Shown piece after piece: positions 16,699 to 24,638 of a stretch of 64,000 nucleotides of DNA; positions within the stretch are counted from its first letter, which is position 1; each line of letters opens with the position of its first letter. The position numbers and the translations under genes are program-made. Source of the DNA: Rhodospirillaceae bacterium (GTDB taxonomy: Bacteria; Pseudomonadota; Alphaproteobacteria; Bin65). The notes under the pieces were generated by a model. The model saw only the letters and a list, made by a program, of their open reading frames with translations. It had not been told where the DNA came from and did not search any database. Location: positions 62,001-126,000 of the forward strand of contig WTGH01000010.1 in the NCBI GenBank assembly GCA_011523655.1, given 5' to 3'.

Positions 16699-18314
16699 CC
16701 GTGTTCCGCAGCCAGATCGACCCGGCCAGCGAAGGCTTCAAGGCCAACCGCGCCGACATGCTGGCGCTGATCGGCCGGATGGAGGAGCTCAACCGGCGCG
16801 GCGCGGTCCGCTCGGAGGCACGCAAGCCGCGCTTCGTCGAGCGCAACCAGCTCACCCCGCGCGAGCGCCTCGCCTGCCTGCTCGATCCGGGCATGCCCTT
16901 CCTCGTCATGGGCAACATGGCCGGCTTCCTGCTCGATACGGCGGATGAGGAGAAATCGCTGCCCGGCGGCAACGCGATCGCCGGCATCGGTTTCATCCGC
17001 GGCGTGCGCTGCGCCATTGCGGTCGACGACAGCGGCATCCAGGCCGGCGCGCTGACCCAGGCGACCGCCTTCCGCATCCGCCGCATGCAGGAAATAGCGC
17101 TCGCCCAGAAGCTGCCCTTCATCCATCTGGTCGAAAGCGCCGGCGCCAACCTGATGGAATACACGGTCGAGGGCTTTCTGATCGGTGGCCGGTTGTTCGC
17201 CAACCAGGCGCGGCTCTCCGGGGCCGGCGTGCCCGTCATCACCGTCCTGCACGGCTCGTCGACCGCCGGCGGCGCCTACATGCCGGGCATGAGCGACTAT
17301 GTCATCGGCGTAAAGGGCAGGGGGCGGGCCTTCCTGGCAGGGCCGCCATTGCTCAAGGCCGCGACCGGCGAGATCGCGACGGAGGAGGAACTGGGCGGCG
17401 CCGAGATGCACGCCAGCGTGTCCGGCCTGGTCGAATATCTGGCGGAGGACGACGGCGAAGGCGTCGACATGTGCCGCGAGGTCGTGCAGCGGCTGAACTG
17501 GAACGCCGGCGAGACGCCGGCCGCCGCCGAAGGGCCGCCGCCGCTCTACGATCCCGACGAGATCGCCGGCATCGTGCCGGTCGATTACCGCAAGCCCTAC
17601 GAGGTCCGGGAGGTCGTCGCGCGCATCGTCGACGGCTCGGAGTTCCTCGATTTCAAGCCGCGCTTCGGCGTCACGACCGTTTGCCTCCAGGCCGAGGTGA
17701 TGGGCCGGGGCTGCGGCATCATCGGCAACAACGGCCCGATCGATCCGGACGGCGCAGCCAAGGCGACCCAGTTCCTCCAGCTCTGCGATCAGGCCGGCCT
17801 CCCGATGGTCTTCCTCCAGAACACCACGGGTTACATCGTCGGCAAGGAATATGAGCGCGCGGGCATGATCAAGCACGGCTCGAAGATGATCCAGTCGGTC
17901 ACCAATATCGACGTGCCGCGGCTGACCTTCATGACCGGGGCCAGTTTCGGCGCCGGCAACTACGGCATGTGCGGCCGCGGCTACGATCCGGATTTCCTCT
18001 ATACCTGGCCCAACGCGACCACCGGCGTGATGGGCGGCGACCAGGCCGCCAAGACCATGACGATGGTCGCCGAGGGGGTCGCCCGCTCGAAGGGGCAGGA
18101 CGTGGACGAGCAACAGCTGAGGAAGCAGGAAGAGATGCTGGTCCGGCATTTCGACGGCCAGTCGAGCGCCTTCTACACCTCCGGCCATCTCCAGGACGAC
18201 GGCATGATCGACCCGCGCGAGACGCGCCGGACCCTGGGCTTCCTGCTGGCGACGGTGGACGAGGCGCGCCGCCGCACCGTGCGGCCGAACAGCTTCGGCG
18301 TCGCCCGGATCTGA
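16695..18314 (+). CDS. atuC: Acyl-CoA carboxylase, carboxyltransferase (beta) subunit, AtuC/LiuB type
   Basis: Transfers carboxyl from carboxybiotin to a branched acyl-CoA (geranyl-CoA or 3-methylcrotonyl-CoA in the relatives). It has 539 residues with the two crotonase-fold halves expected. The N-terminal half contains LTPRERLACLLDPG, DDSGIQAGALT and the acyl-CoA oxyanion loop HGSSTAGGAYMPGMSDY near residue 190. The C-terminal half contains the biotin-side FLQNTTGYIVGKEYERAGMIKHG near 375 and TGASFGAGNYGMCGRGY near 415. The geranyl/methylcrotonyl branch fits better than propionyl or acetyl carboxylases, given length and the AtuA neighbour. It overlaps atuA by 4 nt. Which acyl-CoA is used is undecided. 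Confidence 0.85.
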   Translation: MTVFRSQIDPASEGFKANRADMLALIGRMEELNRRGAVRSEARKPRFVERNQLTPRERLACLLDPGMPFLVMGNMAGFLLDTADEEKSLPGGNAIAGIGFIRGVRCAIAVDDSGIQAGALTQATAFRIRRMQEIALAQKLPFIHLVESAGANLMEYTVEGFLIGGRLFANQARLSGAGVPVITVLHGSSTAGGAYMPGMSDYVIGVKGRGRAFLAGPPLLKAATGEIATEEELGGAEMHASVSGLVEYLAEDDGEGVDMCREVVQRLNWNAGETPAAAEGPPPLYDPDEIAGIVPVDYRKPYEVREVVARIVDGSEFLDFKPRFGVTTVCLQAEVMGRGCGIIGNNGPIDPDGAAKATQFLQLCDQAGLPMVFLQNTTGYIVGKEYERAGMIKHGSKMIQSVTNIDVPRLTFMTGASFGAGNYGMCGRGYDPDFLYTWPNATTGVMGGDQAAKTMTMVAEGVARSKGQDVDEQQLRKQEEMLVRHFDGQSSAFYTSGHLQDDGMIDPRETRRTLGFLLATVDEARRRTVRPNSFGVARI

Positions 18315-18357
18315 CCGCAGCGCCGCTGCCTCCGCGCCGGGGACGGAAGGGGAAAGC

Positions 18358-19161
18358 ATGTCCGACGAACTGATTGTCGAGCGCGACGACGGCTGGCTGA
18401 CCCTGTGGATGAACCGGCCGGAGGTGCGCAACGCCTTGGGCGCGGAAATGCTGGAAGCGATGCGCGGCGCGCTGGAGGCGGCGCGCGACGACCGCACGGT
18501 GCGCGGCATCACCCTGCGCGGCAAGGGCGGCGTGTTCTGCGCCGGCGGCGACCTCAAGAGCTTTCGCAGCCATTTCCAGGGCGGCGCTTCCCGTGCCGAG
18601 ATTGCCGCGTCGAACGCGAGCGCCGGAAAATTTTTTAGCTATCTCAATACGATGCCGCAGGTCGTTGTCATGCTGATCGAAGGCGCGGCGATCGCGGGCG
18701 GCCTCGGCCTGGCATGCACGGGCGATGTCGTCGCCGTCACCGCCGATGCAAAATTCGCCATCACCGAAACCTCGCTCGGCCTGCCGCCGGCCCAGATCGC
18801 GCCCTTCGTGGTCCAACGCATCGGTCTCACGGCGGCGCGCCGGCTGATGCTGACCGGCGCGCGCTTCGACGGGCGCGAAGCCGGCCGCCTCGGCCTGGCC
18901 GATTTCGTCGCCGAAGACGCCGCCGGGCTGGACGCCATCGAAGCGGATATCCGCAGGAGCGTCCGACGCTGTGCGCCGGAGGCCAACGCCGTCACCAAGG
19001 ATCTCGTCCTGAAGGCGCCGCTGCTGCCGCGGGACGAGATGATCGCCTTCGCCGGCGAGCGGTTTGCCGATTGCATGCTCGACGAGGAGGCCCGCGAAGG
19101 CATCGCCGCCTTCCTCGACAAGCGTCGGCCGTCCTGGGCCGAGAGCCCGGGCGCCGGTTAG
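18358..19161 (+). CDS. Enoyl-CoA hydratase/isomerase family protein (AtuE/LiuC-like)
   Basis: Crotonase-fold protein, 267 residues, expected to hydrate the glutaconyl-type acyl-CoA made by the carboxylase. The first oxyanion loop is GGVFCAGGDLKSF (about residues 58-70) and the second is EGAAIAGGLGLACTGD (about 103-118). One of the two classical crotonase glutamates is kept (ITETSLGLPPAQI near 137). The other is replaced by Gly in GGLGLA, a pattern I associate with the methylglutaconyl/isohexenylglutaconyl hydratases rather than ordinary beta-oxidation hydratases. It lies between the two carboxylase subunit genes. The stop (TAG) is 5 nt before the next start. Confidence 0.82.
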   Translation: MSDELIVERDDGWLTLWMNRPEVRNALGAEMLEAMRGALEAARDDRTVRGITLRGKGGVFCAGGDLKSFRSHFQGGASRAEIAASNASAGKFFSYLNTMPQVVVMLIEGAAIAGGLGLACTGDVVAVTADAKFAITETSLGLPPAQIAPFVVQRIGLTAARRLMLTGARFDGREAGRLGLADFVAEDAAGLDAIEADIRRSVRRCAPEANAVTKDLVLKAPLLPRDEMIAFAGERFADCMLDEEAREGIAAFLDKRRPSWAESPGAG

Positions 19162-19166
19162 GAACG

Positions 19167-21158
19167 ATGCACCGCTTCGGCACCATCCTCGTCGCCAATC
19201 GGGGCGAGATCGCCGTCAGGGTCATGCGTACGGCGCGCGCCCTGGGTTACCGGACTGCCGCCGTCTATTCCGATGCCGACTCCGAAGCGCCCCATGTCCG
19301 CATGGCGGACGCCGCCGCGCACATCGGTCCGCCGCCAGCCGCCGAAAGCTATCTGAACATCGACAATATCCTCCGCGCGGCGGCGGAGACCGGGGCCGAC
19401 GCCGTTCATCCCGGCTACGGGTTCCTGTCGGAGAATGCCGCCTTCGCCCGCGCCTGCGCGGACGCTGGGCTCACTTTCATCGGACCGGATGCCGACGCCA
19501 TCGCGCTCATGGGCGACAAGGCCGAAGCCCGCCGCCGCATGGCGGATGCCGGCGTCCCATGCGTGCCGGGCTACGACGGCGCGGACCAGAGCAACGCGGT
19601 CCTGGCCGCGGCGGCAGCGAAGATCGGATTTCCGGTCATGGTCAAGGCAGCGGCCGGCGGGGGCGGTCGCGGCATGCGTCTCGTCGCGCAGGCCGGTGCG
19701 TTGCCGGATGCGCTTGCTGCGGCGCGCTCGGAAGCCGAGAACGCCTTCGGCTCCGGCAGTCTGATCCTGGAGAAGGCCATCGCCCGGCCGCGCCATGTCG
19801 AAATCCAGATCGTCGCCGACAGCCACGGCAACACGATCCATCTTGGCGAGCGCGACTGCTCCGTGCAGCGCCGGCACCAGAAGGTGATCGAGGAAGCGCC
19901 GTGCCCGGTCATAACCGGGGAACTGCGGGAAGCGATGGGCGCGGCGGCGGTCGAAGCGGCGCGCAGCATCGGCTATTGCGGCGCCGGCACCGTCGAGTTC
20001 CTGCTCGATGCGGACGGCAGCTTCTATTTCCTGGAGATGAACACGCGGCTGCAGGTCGAACATCCGGTGACCGAGGCGATTACCGGGCTCGACCTGGTCG
20101 CGCTTCAAATCCGGGTCGCCGAAGGCCGGCCGCTCGGCTTCGCGCAGGAGGACTTCCGGCCGTCCGGCCATGCCATCGAGGCGCGCCTCTACGCCGAGGA
20201 TGCGGCGCTGGACTTCCTGCCGGCAGCCGGCGACATCGCCCTGTGGCGGCCGCCGGCCGGGCCCGGCGTGCGCATCGACAGCGGCGTCGAGAGCGGCCAG
20301 GCCGTCTCGCCCTTCTACGACCCGATGATCGCCAAGGTCATCGCCCACGGCGAGACGCGGGATATCGCGCGCCGCCGGCTGATCCGGGCGCTGACGGAGA
20401 CCGCTGTTTTCGGTCTCACGACCAACAAGCGCTTCCTGATCGACTGTCTGGAAAAGGATTCCTTCGCCAAGGGAGATGCGACGACGGCCTTTATCGAGGA
20501 GCACTTCCCGGCCGCGGATCTGGCGCCGTCCGGGCCGGAATTCGCCATCGCAGCGATGGCGGCGGTCTTGAAATTCCTCATCGACCGGGACGAGGCCTTC
20601 GGACACAGCCTGAATGTGTCGCCGGAGCTGCTCGACTGGACCAGCGCCGGGGCGCTGGAGAGCCGGTACAGCCTCACGGCTGGCGAAACGGTTTTCGACC
20701 TGTCGGTTTCGCCCGCCGGCGCGCGCGCATACACCGTCCGCGGCGACAGCGAAACAGTCCACGTCAAGGTCGTCTCCGTCGAGGAAGGCCGGTCGGTCGT
20801 CGGAATCGACGGCGCGCAGCGGCATCTCCTGTTCCACGCCGACGGCGACTCACTGTATCTGAGCGAGTCCGGCCGGGATTATCGCTTCGATTGGGGCCGC
20901 TCAGGCGCAGCCTCGCAGGAGGACGGCGGCGGCGGCCGGGTCGTCGCGCCGATGCACGGCAAAGTCCTTGAGATCACGGTCGAACCGGGCGATAGGGTGA
21001 ACCGGGGCGACCGGCTGCTCGTCATCGAGGCGATGAAGATGCAGCACGATATCGTTGCGCCGGCGGCCGGCGCCGTTGCGGACATCCTGCAACAGGTCGG
21101 CGTCCAGGTTGCGGCCGGCGATCCGCTCGTCGATTTTGCAGTTGCGGACCGGAGTTAG
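19167..21158 (+). CDS. atuF: Acyl-CoA carboxylase alpha subunit (biotin carboxylase plus BCCP), AtuF type
   Basis: ATP- and bicarbonate-dependent biotin carboxylase fused to its biotin carrier, 663 residues. The biotin carboxylase occupies residues 3 to about 450: ILVANRGEIAVRV, HPGYGFLSEN, the ATP-grasp glycine loop KAAAGGGGRGMR near 165, and the active-site FLEMNTRLQVEHPVTE near 290. A BT-like linker follows. The C-terminal biotinyl domain carries EAMKMQ with the biotin-accepting Lys624. It pairs with the carboxyltransferase two genes upstream. Methylcrotonyl-CoA carboxylase alpha (LiuD) is the main alternative; the AtuA neighbour tips the call. Confidence 0.86.
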   Translation: MHRFGTILVANRGEIAVRVMRTARALGYRTAAVYSDADSEAPHVRMADAAAHIGPPPAAESYLNIDNILRAAAETGADAVHPGYGFLSENAAFARACADAGLTFIGPDADAIALMGDKAEARRRMADAGVPCVPGYDGADQSNAVLAAAAAKIGFPVMVKAAAGGGGRGMRLVAQAGALPDALAAARSEAENAFGSGSLILEKAIARPRHVEIQIVADSHGNTIHLGERDCSVQRRHQKVIEEAPCPVITGELREAMGAAAVEAARSIGYCGAGTVEFLLDADGSFYFLEMNTRLQVEHPVTEAITGLDLVALQIRVAEGRPLGFAQEDFRPSGHAIEARLYAEDAALDFLPAAGDIALWRPPAGPGVRIDSGVESGQAVSPFYDPMIAKVIAHGETRDIARRRLIRALTETAVFGLTTNKRFLIDCLEKDSFAKGDATTAFIEEHFPAADLAPSGPEFAIAAMAAVLKFLIDRDEAFGHSLNVSPELLDWTSAGALESRYSLTAGETVFDLSVSPAGARAYTVRGDSETVHVKVVSVEEGRSVVGIDGAQRHLLFHADGDSLYLSESGRDYRFDWGRSGAASQEDGGGGRVVAPMHGKVLEITVEPGDRVNRGDRLLVIEAMKMQHDIVAPAAGAVADILQQVGVQVAAGDPLVDFAVADRS

Positions 21159-21179
21159 GGCAGGGGAGGGGGAGAGCCG

Positions 21180-21971
21180 ATGCTGAGCGAAGCCGCCGAT
21201 TTCAGGGCCGAGTGCGACGCGCTGTACGCCCTGCTGCAAGACCGGGACGATGCCGATTTCGAGCGCGCGACCCAGTTCAAGGACTGGACGGTCAACGACG
21301 TGATCGCCCATCTCCACATGTGGAACCACGCCGTGAACCTGTCGGTGACCGACGAGGCGGCCTTCGACGCCTTCGTGCAGGCGTTCCAGGACGCCGGCCG
21401 CCAACACTTCCCCTATACCCACGAATGGTCCGGCGGCCTGAAGGGGCAGGCGCTGCTCGCCGCGTGGTACGGCCTGTGCAGCGACATGGAGCCGCTGTGG
21501 CGCGACCTCGACCCGGAACGGCGGGTCAAATGGGTCGGACCGCCGATGACCGTGCGCATGAGCATGATCGCGCGGCAGATGGAAACCTGGTCGCACGGCC
21601 AGGAGGTCTTCGACGTGTTCGGCGTCGCGCGGCAGGACGACGACCGCATCCGCAACATTGCAGAACTCGGCGTGCGCACGTTCGGCTATACCTTCGCCAA
21701 CCGCGGGATCGAGCGGCCGGCGGTCAAGCCTTTCGTCCGGCTGACCGCGCCGTCGGGCGCCGTCTGGGCCTGGAACGAGGCGAGCGACACCGACTGTGTC
21801 GCCGGGCCGGCGACCGATTTCTGCCAGGTCGTGACCCAGACGCGCAATGTCGCCGATGTCGGTCTGGAGGTGCGCGGCGACGCGGCAGCCCGATGGATGG
21901 CGATCGCGCAATGCTTCGCCGGCGGCCCCAACGATCCGCCGCCGCCCGGCGCGCGCCACGCCGCGTCGTAG
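21180..21971 (+). CDS. TIGR03084-family DinB/maleylpyruvate-isomerase-like protein
   Basis: Protein of 263 residues with an N-terminal four-helix DinB-like fold. The DWTVNDVIAHLHMWNHAV segment (about residues 38-55) and the ARQMETWSHGQEVFDVFG segment (about 125-142) supply the spaced histidines that bind metal in the mycothiol-dependent maleylpyruvate isomerase superfamily. The C-terminal half matches the second domain of the TIGR03084 group. Function is unknown. It starts 21 nt after atuF with a purine-rich GGGGAGAG site, so it is probably co-transcribed with the carboxylase set; family members often accompany such carboxylase operons, which hints at a thiol- or acyl-CoA-linked step. Confidence 0.75.
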   Translation: MLSEAADFRAECDALYALLQDRDDADFERATQFKDWTVNDVIAHLHMWNHAVNLSVTDEAAFDAFVQAFQDAGRQHFPYTHEWSGGLKGQALLAAWYGLCSDMEPLWRDLDPERRVKWVGPPMTVRMSMIARQMETWSHGQEVFDVFGVARQDDDRIRNIAELGVRTFGYTFANRGIERPAVKPFVRLTAPSGAVWAWNEASDTDCVAGPATDFCQVVTQTRNVADVGLEVRGDAAARWMAIAQCFAGGPNDPPPPGARHAAS

Positions 21972-22032
21972 GAAACCAGCCGTTCGGCGTTGACCGGCCG
22001 GACGCTGCGGCGCGCCCGCCCGGTCCGGCGGG

Positions 22033-22800
22033 CTACTCGGCCGCTTCGGCCAACCCGGTGCCGCCGGAATCGTCGCCGAACCGGGCGAACTCACCGGTAA
22101 ACGCCTTGCGCTCCGGGAAGCGGTAGGTCTTGCTCTTGCTGGTCGTCTTGCCCAGTTCGACCACCGCTTCGGCCAGCTTGACCGCGCACACGACTCCGTC
22201 GAGCACCGGAATGCTGAGCTCCTCCTCCAGCTCGTCGGCAAACTCGGCGAATCCGGCGCAGCCGAGCAGAATGGCCTCGGCATCGTCCTCCGCCACCGCG
22301 CGGCGCGCCTCTTCGCGCAACGTCTCCAAGGCGCCCTCAGGGTCCTTCTCGACATCGAGCACATAGAGCGGCGTGGTCCGCACATTGACCACCTTGCGGC
22401 CGAACCCGTAATTCTCGACCATCTCCTCAAGCATCGTCTTGATGCGCGGGATGACGGTCACGATCGAGAAGCGCGCCGCCAGGATCGACGCGGTGTAGAG
22501 CGAAGCCTCGGCGATCCCGATCACCGGTTTGAGCGTGACTTCGCGCGCGGCGTGCAGGCCGGGATCGCCGTAGCAGGCGACGATGTAGGCGTCGCAACCC
22601 TCCCGGTCGCCCTTGCGCACCTCGTCGATCACGCCCGGCGCACACAGGAACTCGTCATAGTAGGATTCGATCGAAGCCGGGCCGAAAGTCGGGCTGACCG
22701 CAACGATTTCGGTTCCCTGCCGCGCGACCGACCGGCCCGCAGCGCCGATCGATTCGGTCATTTCCAGGGTCGTGTTGGGATTGATGATCTTGATTTTCAT
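22033..22800 (-). CDS. Aspartate/glutamate/hydantoin racemase family protein
   Basis: Racemase-fold protein, 255 residues. It has the hydantoin-racemase N-terminus IINPNTTLEMT and the two catalytic-type cysteines: one in VACYGDPG near residue 77, the other in LLGCAGFAEFAD near 185. It would interconvert D and L forms of a 5-substituted hydantoin or an amino-acid derivative. It is the last gene of the hyuA-hyuB-racemase operon and its ATG overlaps the hyuB stop (ATGA), so it is translationally coupled. The C-terminal 25 residues (KAFTGEFARFG onward) extend past the usual family end. Confidence 0.85.
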   Translation of the reverse strand: MKIKIINPNTTLEMTESIGAAGRSVARQGTEIVAVSPTFGPASIESYYDEFLCAPGVIDEVRKGDREGCDAYIVACYGDPGLHAAREVTLKPVIGIAEASLYTASILAARFSIVTVIPRIKTMLEEMVENYGFGRKVVNVRTTPLYVLDVEKDPEGALETLREEARRAVAEDDAEAILLGCAGFAEFADELEEELSIPVLDGVVCAVKLAEAVVELGKTTSKSKTYRFPERKAFTGEFARFGDDSGGTGLAEAAE

Positions 22801-24635
22801 GCCGGTGTTCCTCCCTGTCCCGCCTGCCGCCCGGCTTCGGTCACCGCCGCGTCGACGGTCATGGATTCGGTGATCGCGACACCATAGTCCCGCAGCGCGG
22901 TTTCGGCCGAGATCAGACCGTCGCGCACGTCTTCCAGGACCTGCGCCGGATCGCGCGCCATCGGATCGCCATAGCCGCCGCCGCACGGCCCGATCATGAC
23001 GATGCGGTCGCCCGCCCGGGCGGTCATGTTGGGCAGTTTCGACGGCAGGTCGAGATCGGCGCCGTCCTTGCGCCTGAAGGTCAGACCGGCGGTCCTGCCG
23101 TCGCCGCCGCCGTCAAATCCCCACGGCGCGTATTTGTGGCCCTCGCCCTCGACCGACACGCCGCCGTCCTCGAGATATTCGACCTCGCGGATCGACCCGA
23201 TGCCGCCGCGCCATTGCCCCGGCGGGCAGGCGTCGTCGCGCAGTTCGTAACGGTGGACCCTGAGCGGCAGGTGCGATTCGACGTCCTCGATCGGGTTGTT
23301 GCGGGTATTGGCATAAAGGGTGTCGACCGCGTCCATGCCGTCCTTGCCGTAGCGCCCGCCATAGCAGCCTTCGTGGATCTCCATGTGGACCCAGTGGGTC
23401 TCGTCCCGGATCCCGCTGAACGCGACGACGTGCAGATTGCCCACGCCGGCGCTCACCTGGTGCGGCACCGCCTGGGACAGCGCCTTCATCAGCGTGTCCG
23501 CGGCCTGGTTGCCTGTGCAGAAGCGGGCGATGGTCGGCGCCGGGAAGACCGGATTGACCAGCGTGCCGGCCGGCGCGACGATTTCGATGGGGCGGGTCAG
23601 GCCGCTGTTCTGCGGAATATGGCCGTGGACCGCCGAATCCAGCAGGATCGAACGGATCGTCAGCCAGACGGCGCAGTCGGTGGTGCCCTTGAGCGGCATG
23701 TTGATGGGCCGGTCCGGCACCTGCGCCGCGGTGCCGGTAAAGTCGACCGTGATGTCGCTGTCCTCGACCGTTACCGCAACCTCGATCGGCAGGTCGCCGC
23801 GGCTCGGGTCGTCGCCGTCGAGAAAGCCGTCGATGAAAGTCCTGGCCCGATAGACACCGTCGGGCAGGGCTTCGATCGCCAGGCGCATGACCCGCTCGGA
23901 ATGGTCCATCAGCTCGTCGCAGGCCGCTTCGACCGTGTCCAGCCCGTAGCGGCCGATCAGTTCCACGAAGCGCTCCGCGCCGATGCGCGCGGCGGCGATC
24001 TGGGCCTCCATGTCGCCGACCACCAGGTCCGGCGCGCGGATATTGTCGCGCAGCATCTGCCACAGCGGCTTGTTCAGTGTGCCCCGGTCATAGACCTTGA
24101 GCGCCTTGAACTGCAGTCCCTCGGCGTAGGCGTCGATGGCGTCGACGATGCCGCAACTGCCCGGACTGAGCGCGCCGATGTCGAGATGATGCGCGGTCGT
24201 GACGGAAAACCCGACGAGGCCGCCGTCATGGAACACGGGCACGCAAAAGGCGACGTCCGGGCCGTGCGAGGCGCCGTGATAGGCCGAATTGTGAATGATC
24301 ACGTCGCCGGGCTCGAAGCCGTCGCCGCGTTCCGCAAAGATTTGCTGGATGCCCTGGACGTAGCCCGGGATCGGACCCGATTGCAAAGGCGTGCTCTGCG
24401 GGGTCTCGCACAGCTGGCGCCCCTCGGGGTCGATCAGCGCCGCGCCGAAGTCTTCGGATTCGCGGATGATGCTGGAATAGGACATGCGCATCAGCTTATG
24501 TCCCATCTCGACAGCGATGTTCTCCAGCCCGCCCTGGATGACGCTGGCGGTGACCGGATCGATCCGTCTGACGTTATGAAGGCCGGCGGGGCGAAGGCCG
24601 GGGGGGTGAAGGCCGGCGGGGGCGGTATCGGCCAT
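22797..24635 (-). CDS. hyuB: Hydantoinase B / oxoprolinase beta-type subunit
   Basis: Subunit of an ATP-dependent N-methylhydantoinase/5-oxoprolinase-like enzyme, 612 residues. Family features are PVTASVIQGGLENIAVEMGHKLMR near 27, SSIIRESEDFGAALID near 53, the GDVIIHNSAYHGASHGPDV segment near 110, and a glycine-rich end (GPCGGGYGDP). The first 24 residues hold a Pro/Gly/Leu/His-rich tract encoded by an imperfect 15-bp repeat that other members lack; the conserved domain starts at about residue 25. It begins 3 nt after the hyuA stop. Substrate (hydantoin, oxoproline, acetophenone-like ketone) is not decided by sequence. Confidence 0.9.
   Translation of the reverse strand: MADTAPAGLHPPGLRPAGLHNVRRIDPVTASVIQGGLENIAVEMGHKLMRMSYSSIIRESEDFGAALIDPEGRQLCETPQSTPLQSGPIPGYVQGIQQIFAERGDGFEPGDVIIHNSAYHGASHGPDVAFCVPVFHDGGLVGFSVTTAHHLDIGALSPGSCGIVDAIDAYAEGLQFKALKVYDRGTLNKPLWQMLRDNIRAPDLVVGDMEAQIAAARIGAERFVELIGRYGLDTVEAACDELMDHSERVMRLAIEALPDGVYRARTFIDGFLDGDDPSRGDLPIEVAVTVEDSDITVDFTGTAAQVPDRPINMPLKGTTDCAVWLTIRSILLDSAVHGHIPQNSGLTRPIEIVAPAGTLVNPVFPAPTIARFCTGNQAADTLMKALSQAVPHQVSAGVGNLHVVAFSGIRDETHWVHMEIHEGCYGGRYGKDGMDAVDTLYANTRNNPIEDVESHLPLRVHRYELRDDACPPGQWRGGIGSIREVEYLEDGGVSVEGEGHKYAPWGFDGGGDGRTAGLTFRRKDGADLDLPSKLPNMTARAGDRIVMIGPCGGGYGDPMARDPAQVLEDVRDGLISAETALRDYGVAITESMTVDAAVTEAGRQAGQGGTPA
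24576..24624. repeat. Imperfect 15-bp tandem repeat in the hyuB 5' coding region
   Basis: Three imperfect head-to-tail copies of a GAAGGCCGGCGGGG-like unit, in frame in hyuB, encoding three Gly-Leu-(His/Arg)-Pro units at residues 8-20. The unit is a multiple of three, so copy-number change would keep the frame. Confidence 0.75.
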
Positions 24636-24638
24636 CGC

